From the NCBI RefSeq assembly GCF_000002875.2, contig NC_009393.2, positions 330,001-352,500 of the forward strand: a DNA stretch of 22,500 nt, given 5' to 3'. Shown piece after piece: positions 8,227 through 17,200 of the stretch. The position numbers were made by a program, and so were the translations under genes. Source of the stretch: Leishmania infantum JPCM5 (lineage: Eukaryota > Euglenozoa > Kinetoplastea > Trypanosomatida > Trypanosomatidae). How positions within the stretch are numbered: the stretch's first letter is position 1; every line of letters starts with the position of its first letter. The notes beneath the pieces were generated by a model. It did no database searches. It was given only the letters and a program-made list of their open reading frames with translations, and had not been told where the DNA came from.

Positions 8227-9699
8227 TCATCTTCGCGTCGGGCGCTTCTCATACGTCGGTCTCTTCTTGGCGGCCGTTTTGCGGGCCGACGGCGTTGCCT
8301 TCGCGGCGGGCCGTGCTCGCACTGACTTCGCTTTCGTGGTTGTTCGCGGCTTGGTCGGCTTCTTGGTCAGCTTCCGGGACGGCTTCGTGGCGGCGGCTTT
8401 GACCTTCGCCTTTTGTCTTCGAGCGGCAGCCTTGGCTGTTGCCGCCGCGAACGCTGGTGTCGTCGCCTTCATGCGCAACGGTGCCTTTGGCTTGGCTTTG
8501 ACTGCGTCCTTGCACACTGCGGCGGGCTGCTTCCCAGCACGCGCCTTCAGGGCCGTTTGTTTCGCTAGCGACGGCCTCTTGCTCTTGGAGGCTGCTGGCG
8601 CAGCGGGTCGCCGTGAGAGTGACTTTGGTGAGGCGTTAGCCTTGTGCCCGCCCGCCGCAGTGGCGCCGTAGCGCAGCCGTTTTTTCGCGGAAATCACCGT
8701 GGCAGCGGCATGCGAGGCTCTGCCGCTCTTCTGCACCGCCTTACCTGCCGCAGCTGCCTTCTTCGCCGCAGCTGCGGCCGCCTCCGCATCGGCGGTGGCG
8801 GGCATCCCCAGCAGGTCGGCTTCCACCACCGTCTGCAGCGTGTCTCCTCCGGCGCTGCCTCCGCTCTCCTGGGAGTAGCTGACGACAGGATCCTGAGAGC
8901 GTGTGCCAGCGGTCATGGCAGCACGCACCACCTGCTGCTCGCGTTGCTGCACACCACGGCGGTAGTTGTCGAGTTCCTCACCACACGTGTGCCGCACTGT
9001 TGCCAAGTCGCGCTCTGCCTTGAGCCGTTGCAGCGACGCGTTCAGGAGCGCTTCTTCGGCCTGCAGCTGCTGCACGCGCTGGCTGAGCAGGAGAGCCGTG
9101 GCAGGACTGCCCACGGACTGAAGCACCTCGGCCGCTTGCGAAGCGGCCGATGCAAGACGGATTCGACGGGCCTTCGTGATCACCGGCCGCCTTGCCACAG
9201 CGCCATCGTCGCCTCCGGCGCGCCGTGTGGGCAAAGCGGCGGCGGCTGCCGTCGCCGTCTCCGAGGAGGAGGACGCCTCCACCGCTGCTGCAGCCGCATC
9301 TGCCTTGTTCGCGTGGTTACGTGACCCGTGAGCCCTCGCGCCTGCACTCTCCGGCACCACTGTCACCTCTGCCAGATGCCGAGGGCCGAAGCCGCCCATG
9401 AAGTAGTCCACGTAGCCGTTGCTGCCACTGGTGTTGTCCTCTTCAAGTACGACCAATGCGTTTCCATGATCCTGCGCTGTTGCTGCTCCTGTCACATCTG
9501 TCTGCTGTGTGTGCATGGTCGCAGCGGCACCGTCGTGCGACTGGGAATTCTGCATCCATAGCGACGCAGCCGCTGAGGAGATGGCGTTGCTGGCCATGGA
9601 CGCCCCACTCGCTGCTTCATTGTGAACGGCTGCGGAGGAGAACGAGGAGAGGAACGCGGCGTGCAGCACGCAGGACGGACGCAAGGCGGCACGGAGCAT
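8227..9699 (-). CDS. Basic histone H1-like protein with possible mitochondrial presequence
   Basis: The 490-residue product begins MLRAALRPSCVLHAAFLSSF, Arg-containing, Ser/Ala-rich and free of acidic residues until E28, as in a mitochondrial import signal. Residues 30-170 are low-complexity Ala/Ser. Residues about 185-260 contain a helical, coiled-coil-like block (LSQRVQQLQAEEALLNASLQRLKAERD). From about 310 to the end the chain is rich in Lys, Ala, Pro, Arg and Thr (AAKKAAAAGK, TAKAAARRQKAKVKAAATK), like histone H1 tails and kinetoplast-associated proteins (KAPs), which condense mitochondrial DNA. KAP precursors also start MLR with a short presequence, so a kDNA role is a reasonable inference; a nuclear or RNA-binding role is not excluded. 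The frame continues upstream to a TTG; the first ATG is at 9699. Confidence 0.82.
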   Translation of the reverse strand: MLRAALRPSCVLHAAFLSSFSSAAVHNEAASGASMASNAISSAAASLWMQNSQSHDGAAATMHTQQTDVTGAATAQDHGNALVVLEEDNTSGSNGYVDYFMGGFGPRHLAEVTVVPESAGARAHGSRNHANKADAAAAAVEASSSSETATAAAAALPTRRAGGDDGAVARRPVITKARRIRLASAASQAAEVLQSVGSPATALLLSQRVQQLQAEEALLNASLQRLKAERDLATVRHTCGEELDNYRRGVQQREQQVVRAAMTAGTRSQDPVVSYSQESGGSAGGDTLQTVVEADLLGMPATADAEAAAAAAKKAAAAGKAVQKSGRASHAAATVISAKKRLRYGATAAGGHKANASPKSLSRRPAAPAASKSKRPSLAKQTALKARAGKQPAAVCKDAVKAKPKAPLRMKATTPAFAAATAKAAARRQKAKVKAAATKPSRKLTKKPTKPRTTTKAKSVRARPAAKATPSARKTAAKKRPTYEKRPTRR

Positions 9700-9904
9700 G
9701 ACAGCGGCGAAAACGCGAGAGAGGAAGAGAGTGAAGCAAAGAAAAAGCAAAAAAAAAACACGTTGACGTGGAATGCCCGCGCACACGCACACACAGGAGG
9801 AGGGGGAGGGGGGACGCCACGGCCGACGCAGATGCCGTCGGGTGGGTGGCAATGACAGGGTGGCGGGGGAGACAAGAGATAGAGAGGGAGATAGGGCAGC
9901 GCGT
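9632..9904 (-). promoter_or_regulatory. 273-nt AG-free tract across the leader and start of the H1-like gene
   Basis: The plus strand has no CT here, so the coding strand has no AG from 9904 down to 9632. The tract holds several pyrimidine runs, including a run of ten T followed by GCTTTTTCTTTGC and CACTCTCTTCCTCTC (about 9760-9715). The ATG at 9699 lies inside it. The first AG after the tract (9631-9630) is within the coding region. This resembles an extended AG-exclusion zone, but a consequence of biased composition is also possible. Confidence 0.5.
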
Positions 9905-9945
9905 CTGTCTGGTGTGCGAAGTTGAAGAACTCCCGTACACGTGCA

Positions 9946-9967
9946 CTAAGGAGAGGCAAACGAGAAG
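9946..9967 (-). promoter_or_regulatory. Candidate trans-splice acceptor for the H1-like gene
   Basis: The coding strand reads CTTCTCGTTTGCCTCTCCTT and then AG at 9947-9946, a good acceptor pattern. It gives a 246-nt leader with no upstream ATG. Weaker AGs follow at 9910-9909 and 9906-9905. Confidence 0.5.
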
Positions 9968-9999
9968 TACTCACGGGGACGTGCACACACACACAACCA

Positions 10000-10025
10000 G
10001 AAACACAGACGGACAGACACACGCG
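10000..10025. repeat. Direct repeat, copy 1
   Basis: A 26-bp sequence starting GAAACACAGACGG, identical to 10371-10396. A CA tract precedes both copies, extending the similarity to roughly 9981-10026. Confidence 0.9.
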
Positions 10026-10370
10026 GTGAAACGAGAGAAGGGGAGGGTACAAGAAAGAAGAGGTAAGATAGTGAAGGGTGTTGCGGTCTAGATGCGCCTC
10101 TCTGTCTGTTCGATCGGACCTTGAGGGCGCAGCGTGTGCCCGGGATCTAAAGGCAATCTGCACTGCTGGCGGCGTGGATGTCACGGTGATACTTTTACAG
10201 AGAAAGCAAGAGGGGGTGGGGGGTGGTGGAGCGGGCGGGAGGGGTACACAAACAAACAAGTATATATCTACAGGAACCTGAAGAAGCGGAGTGGTGCTGT
10301 GTGAAGTGGGTGTTATGAGGCGGGGAGGTGATGGAGCAACAGCCAAGACGCACACACACACACATAACTA

Positions 10371-10396
10371 GAAACACAGACGGACAGACACACGCG
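10371..10396. repeat. Direct repeat, copy 2
   Basis: Identical over 26 bp to 10000-10025, 371 bp away in the same orientation. The similar CA-rich flank makes the block about 50 bp (10349-10399). Confidence 0.9.
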
Positions 10397-11226
10397 CGGC
10401 CACGAGACACAACCACTCCTCCTCTCTCTTCCGTCCTCTCCTCCCAATGAGAGAGAGATAAGCGTGCGCGCGTGAGAGAGAGGGACGGCGTCGAAGGGAC
10501 GCAAGGAAAACACAATAAAACGAAGAGGCGCGCGGACTTGCAACGCAAGCACAGCGAGAACGAGAGAGAGAGGTCAGGACAGGGGCGTCGCGCGTCCGAG
10601 TGTGAAGAAGGAGCAAGGATCAGTCGATGACGCGCGCCTGTACGTGCGCGTTGTGCGTGTTCGTCGCTGCACCGCACCCGGTCATGGCCCGTATGATGGG
10701 CGGCCCAACATGAAAGGAACAGAAGGTAGAGAGCACAGAACAGCAGGGGGAGGGTGAGGGAGGGATAGGTACGCATATATAGGCGTGAGAGGAGCCGTCG
10801 CCGAAGAGGGCAGACCTGAGTGCACAACGCTGCTCAGCGACGGTGCTGCTTGTGGTGACCGTACCGTCTCTCGCCGAATTTCTCGACGCACACATGAACA
10901 CACGCTTCCTCAGACGCCCATCCGCGGACCTTACTGGGGAGGCGACGCAGGCCAATAAGCCGCGCGCTGTGTGTTGTTGCTGTCGAGGAAGAGGAGGGGG
11001 GGGCGTCACAGACGTTGCATTTTCCTTTGTTTCTTTGCTCGGCGAGCCGTTCACGTGCACGTGGAGCGTGATGCGAAGCAGCGGATAGAAAGAGAGAGGG
11101 GTGGGCCGAGGGCGGAGGGCCGTTGCACACGACGAGAGAGAGAGAGATGAGCACGCAGGTTTGCACACTCTCCCTTTCGTACCCTTCCTCGACCTTGCTC
11201 CTTTCCCAGTACCGCGAATATCCATC

Positions 11227-14200
11227 TCACCGCGCTGCAGCTGCTGCCGTTGTCGTCATTTGGGTCTTACCTTTGGCGCCGCTGTTCTTCGCTGCAGACT
11301 CCTTCCGCTTCTGCTGCAACTTGGTCAGCTCCTCGCACCGGGCAAGCAGCCGAGTGTACTCGGCCTTCAGTTCCTCCTTGGTGTGCTGGTGCGGGATGCG
11401 GTGGTGCGATCTTCGGGCAGCGCGCATGGCGAAACCGGCATTGTGCCACGGCGCGAAGAGTTGTATGTACATGTTCGACGCCATGGTGAAGACGACGAGC
11501 ACCCCGCAGGCAAAGAACAGCATCAGCCAGAACTTGCCAGACGTGCCGTACAGCTCGTTCGCCACGTGCACAAACCAGTTGCTCCCGGCGAGGTCGTGCA
11601 GGGCGGCGTAGGCGAGCTCGAGGGCCGGCACGAGGATGATGGCCAGCCCGATCACGAGCGCAAAGGGCAGCATGTAGTACGTCACCAGGGTGCCGGCACG
11701 GAGGTCGGCGACAAGGACGAGCATCGTGAAGAAGGTGGCGCCGTAGTCCTCGATGGCTGCGGTCATGTGCGTGTACAGGTTGTCCTGCACGCCAACCGTG
11801 TACATGAGGAAGAAGAAGAAGATGAGACCCTCGATGAGACCGTCGACGAGCCACTTGATGATGTACGTGCAGGAGAAGTACATGGACTCGCGTGACAGGG
11901 GCGGGTACAGCCTCGGCAGGGACTCGGCCAGCTCGTCCTCGACATCCTTGTCTAGGATGCCAATCATCAGCGGTTGCAGAGAGCAGAGGAAGACGCTGAA
12001 CATCCCCAGAAGCCACGAGTCTATCAGTGTCTGACCCGAGTAGCCAACATAGAATTGGTAGCTAACCATGCCCACCGTCACAATCACGTTCTTGTACAGA
12101 GAATAGACGACGCAGTGCGCCTCGCGGAAGACGGAGAAGCGGCCATGGACGAAGAGCAGCCGCTTCAAGAAGCGAAACTTCGGGAGGGCGTAGTCGCTTG
12201 CCAGCTCTGCCTGCGACCCTTCCAAGCCCATGATACCGACGCCGATGCTGCTCTCCTGAATCATGGACACGTCGTTGGCACCGTCACCGATGGCGAGCAC
12301 CACGGCGTTTGCGTTGCGCTTAAACATCCGCACAACCTTCGCCTTCTGGAGCGGGGTCATGCGGCAGCACACAGCGCTGCGGCAGCGACTGCCAAGGAGG
12401 AAGAAGCGGCGCGCACGGTTGCAGTCCTGAAAGATGAAGTCCAGCGTCTTGCCGTCCACCACGATGACGACGACGCGGTCGTCAAACACCTCCTGCCCCT
12501 CGCTGCACTTGTCCTCGGCCGCTTTCAGCTGCTCCTCGATGCGGGCGCACTTGCGCATGAGGAATCTCTGCGCCGCGTCGACAGCGATGCTCGTCCCAGC
12601 TCCTATGGAATCACCGCCTGTGATCGTGTTCGCGGTTTCTTGCAGAGGACTTGCAGTGGAGACGACAGTGGCGTGGTCGACGCTGCCCGCCTGCGTCAGT
12701 GCCTTGGGCAGCTGCGGCGAATGCATGCGAGACGACCCGCTCAGGTGTGCCCGGGTTGTCGTGCTCGCCACTGGCGAATGCAAGGCACTATCGGCGTCCG
12801 ACGAGCTCGAAGACACGTTCTCCAGCGATGATACCCCATCGCCAATGCCGTCTTTCGCCTTACGGCGACACGTCTCTTTGTACCGCTGCTTCTGCTGCAG
12901 CAACGCCTCTTCCTCGATAATGTCAGAGACGTCGAGATGGCACACGTAGTCGGTGTAGCCAGCCTTGACAAGACCGCTAGTGTGGGCGATAGTGACGGCC
13001 GTCTCTCGCTTGTCGCCCGTCAGCATCCACACCACAATGGACGCCTGTATGCAGAACTCCAGCGTCTGCGGCACCTCTTCTTGCAGCTTGTCCTCCACCG
13101 CGGTGGCACCCACAATGTCGACGTCTTTCTCCAATAGCGCGTATGCCTTGTGCAGCTTCTCGCTGCGGTCCTGCATCGCACATTGGGCATCGTTGAAGAT
13201 TGGCAGCCACCCACGCACCTCCTCCTCGCGCAGGTAGCGCTGGCCGAGGATGAGGGTGCGCAGGCCCAACTGTGACATCGTGTCCAGCTCCTTCAGCATC
13301 TTGTCCTTCACCCGGACGTTGGCACGCTTCTGCATGTTGACGATCTCCATCATGCTGCTGTCCGCCCCTTTAACGAGTAGCAGATACTTTCCTGGTGCCG
13401 AGGCCGGCGCACCGGCTGCCGCAGAAACCCCAAAGCCCGCACTACTCCCGAAACCGTCGTGGTAGGGGGACATGCCGCCGCCAGACGGTTGATGAGCCAG
13501 CTGCTGCGCGCTGCTCGGTGGAGGCGTTGCTGTGAACACACCCGAGCCGCCCAAGTGGGGTACGCGCTGCTGCTTCGTCGGAGGCGGCAAGAGGATGCTG
13601 TGTGGCGGAAGTATTTTCGCAGCGGGTCCGTCGGCGCTCCTGTTGCCGTCTTCCTCTTCCCGCTGCTCTGCCGTACTCTCATGTGCTTCGCTCGTGAGCA
13701 CGACGGTACGTGGGCGCGACAGCGGCAGCGGCAACTCAGCCGCCGTGAGGGTGGTGAAGGCCGAGGTTGTCTTAGCTCGGCACAACCGCGCGTCCTCGCC
13801 TGGCAGCGAGCTCGCGGCACCGTCTCCGTTCGCCTTCTTTCCTTGCGCGGGGAAAGCACAGAGACCGTCGTGGCTTTGCGACTGCCGGGGCCGCGATGCC
13901 ACACCACACTCGGGCAAGACGCCTGAGGCGGTGGCCGCGAACAAACCGGATGCCTCGCGCGCTGCTGCTGCGGCAGCGGAGCTCTCCGGTGCTCTGCGGT
14001 GGTAGTGCGCGCTTACGCCGGCAGCCACCGATGTTGCCGCCGCCTCGGAGTCTAAATCAGGCCTTCGTTGTAGCAAAATGCTCATCAGCTTGCGCTGCGG
14101 CGTGAAATCGAGCTCCGCAATGATGTCGTAGCACATGACGCGGCCGAGCGCCTTTATATAGATCTGCTTCGCCGTCCGCTCGAAGAGCGAGAACCCGTTC

Positions 14201-17200
14201 TCGCGCGCCGCGTTCACCAAGGCGATCTCGTCCAGCGACTGGCCCTCGTAGATTTTGCTGCGGTCAATGAACGGCTCGAGATCGGAGGCCGCTATCGGGA
14301 CTGCTGCTTCTGCTGCAGCGACGGCTGCTGACCCGCCCGCCTCCGCGGGGGTAGCTGCTTGTCCTGCAAACTCCCCAGCGCTGCCGACTGGGTACATTGT
14401 CGTGGAAGGAGAAGCGGCAGGGGTGGGGTTGCGCTCGCCACCATCGTGGCTCACATGCGCACTAAGGTTGCGATTATGCATCGCGCGATTAAAGTAGCGA
14501 TTTTGATACCAGCTCGTGCTGCTCGTGCGGCCGTGCAGCAGAGATGTGTTGTTCCTGCTCAGATTGAAGATGTCCTTTGTTAGGGGCCCCAAGTCCACCG
14601 TCGTGGCCGCTGGTACTGCGGAATTCGTGTTTGTCTTGTGATGATGGTATTGATGCTGGCCTCGGCCATCCGCACTCGCCGCCGCCGTCACGAAAGATGC
14701 AGTGTTGGCGCGGGTGAGATGGTCGTGAGCCGACATGCTGACACCTCTGCCGCTGTTGGTGCCACTGGCGGTGTAGGGCTCCAAGTCTTCACATACCGCG
14801 GGGCCGGCGGGAACGGCGTAGGGGATCTCAACGAAGTTACCAACCGAAATATCGTTAAGAGATAATATCTTCGAGAGAGGGACCAGATCGGGTGCGTGGT
14901 GGGCAGTCTCGTGGCTCTGCTGATGACGCGCCCGCGAGTGATCGGGGTCTGCGGTGGAAGCGCTGCCGCGACGTCGCCTCGGCGCACCCTTGCCTGCGCC
15001 GTCGTCAGCACGGTTGTGATGGTGGCTATTCTTCCGCTTCTGTGGCGCACTGCACTCGCCCGCCGCCGCGGTGGCGTTGTGATCCTTGTCGCGGCGACGG
15101 TCTTTGTGCCCTTTCGTTTCCTGCGGCGCGCCTTTGCCGTTCTCTGCCGCCTGCTGCGAGTCCGCTAATCCATCGACTGCGTCCACTGGAAAGCACACGA
15201 CGGAGTGGCACAGAGCGATGGCGCGTAGATAGCAGAATAGCGGCTCGCGCTCCAGCACGGCTTCGTTGATGTTGCGCAGCCCGGCCAAGCTGCCGAGACC
15301 CCCAGGCTCATTACCATCCGCTCCAGGGACCGCGTTGCCCAAGGCCGGGAAAGCGTTCCGGCCGAATGCTCCGCTGCCACACTGGTAGCTGCTGGAGAGC
15401 GGCAGATGCGGCGAGGTAGCGCCGATGTCCACCGTGGCGACCAGCGACGCGGGGGAGGCGGCCGTCACCGTGCGTGGTGACTGTCTGATCGTGTCGTCGT
15501 CACCGTTGGCGTGGGCGTCAACGGCTATGTGACTCGCCATCACCGCCGCCAGACGCTGAAAGGGGTGGTTGGAGGAGTGTTGGTCACCACCGCCAGCCGC
15601 GCTACAGCTGCTGCTGTTACTCGCGGCGACATCCGCGGAGACAAGGGCGCTCTCACCCCGCATGCCCGCCAGACTGTCTGCTACGGCAGCGTCGCCGAGA
15701 GTGCTTGCCTCTCTGCCGAGGGACGAGCTGAGGCGACGATGCTTGTGATGGTCACAGCGCAGTGACGATTCACGGGCTGAGCCCATACTGTTCGGACAGA
15801 CGCTAGTGAGGACACTGCCCGCGGTGTATGCAGTGCTGCGACGAAGAAGTGCACGGCCGATGCCGCCAGGCTGCTCCGTTTCGCTGTGCGTGTGCCCGTC
15901 GACGACGCCGCCAACGTACGTCATGAGGTTTTCTGTCAAGGTCCCCGTCTTGTCCGTGAAGATGTAGCGCACGTGGCCGAGTTGGCCGTTAAGCTCAGAA
16001 GTCTTGGGGCGCGCTTTCTTGATGGCCCCGGTGAACTCGTCGAAGACCGCCATGCGCTTGTCCGCGCCGATCAGGAGCATCTGCATGGCCTTGTTGAATT
16101 CCAGCGTGACGTAAAGAGACAAGGGAATGAGGTAGCTCACCAGCACAAAGTTGGTCAGGTAGCGCCACCAAAACAACGAGACGTCCGAGTAGCGTTCGAG
16201 GCTCCACTGGATGTACCAGGCCGAGTGATCGGTCTTCGCCCCAGGCACCTTGCGCAGCAGTTGGCGCTTGCTCCAGATGGCCAGCCCGCAGAGCAGCATT
16301 ATCAGCACCTGGTTAAATGCAAAGAACAGCACGTTCATCTGGTTCAGGCGCCGTGTCATGTTCGTTACCTTGTGCGGCTTCGGCCGCAGGTTCAGCAGCA
16401 TCTTGGTGTGGCGACCCGTGTACACGACCGCACCGATAACCCAGTCCGTGTTGCGGATAAGGCAGCCCCGTGGAATGAACTGGTCAATGCCGAGCGGCAC
16501 CATCTCGCCTGATGGCAAGCGCAGCTGGCCAAACCACATCGACAGGTCCGGCGTGGGGGGGCAGGAGATGAGAACCACGCCGGAGGCGGGCAGTACGCCC
16601 GGGGCCGCTTCAAAGGCCCTATCGCTACCGTCGGCGATGTGGTTGCCGTGGAGCGGCTCGTTATGAAATACTCCAGGTTTGTTGGGCGCTGAGAAGCCAC
16701 GCGACTGGCCACGGGGGCCGGCACCGGATCCCGGTCCTGTGGCGGCCGTTTCCGCGTCGCCTGCCCCGTCGCGTCGTCGTGGCTCAGCCACTCTCCTCTG
16801 TTGTGACTCACGGCTCCTGTGATGATGATGGGCGTCGTCGTCGAACAAAGACTCGCTTTCGCCCGCGCGATTGGTGGAGTTGTGTGGGCACCCGTGCAGG
16901 GAGGACACGCGCGCACCTGCGCTGTTCGTGCGACTGTGCACGGTGCGCTCGTAATGCTCCGAGAGCTGCCGAAGCTGGAGTGGCATCGGCAGCTGCCCTT
17001 CCTCGGCAAGTCGCTCCTTCAACGTCATAAGTCGCTGGTGCAGAATTCGCTCTGGGGACATGTCTGACGTGACATTGCTAGCCACGCTGTGGAAGTTACC
17101 TGACACCGCGGCACTCAAGTCCGTGCTGCTACGTGCGAGGGGGACGCCGGTGGTGCTGGAGCTGGTGAAGTGCTTCTGTTGATCAGAGAAGCTGTGCTCG

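Larger units (their letters stand above)
9968..11226 (-). other. Gap between the P4-ATPase and H1-like genes
   Basis: About 1.26 kb, mainly the ATPase 3' UTR. It holds a duplicated block (9981-10026 and 10349-10399), a G-rich run on the plus strand (10212-10244) that is C-rich on the transcript, and many GAGA tracts. Open frames are Ser/Leu/Arg low-complexity. No supported gene. Confidence 0.55.

Noticed and set aside
9700..9852. 51-residue N-terminal extension of the H1-like protein
   Set aside because: It opens at TTG with no ATG; its hydrophobic, Phe-rich stretch is the translated pyrimidine tract.
11267..12016. 249-codon frame overlapping the P4-ATPase gene
   Set aside because: It is an Arg/His-rich shadow of the conserved flippase C-terminus in another frame.
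11974..12831. Long plus-strand open frames opposite the P4-ATPase
   Set aside because: GC-rich third positions of the minus-strand gene create antisense frames; there is no known domain and all supported genes are on the minus strand.
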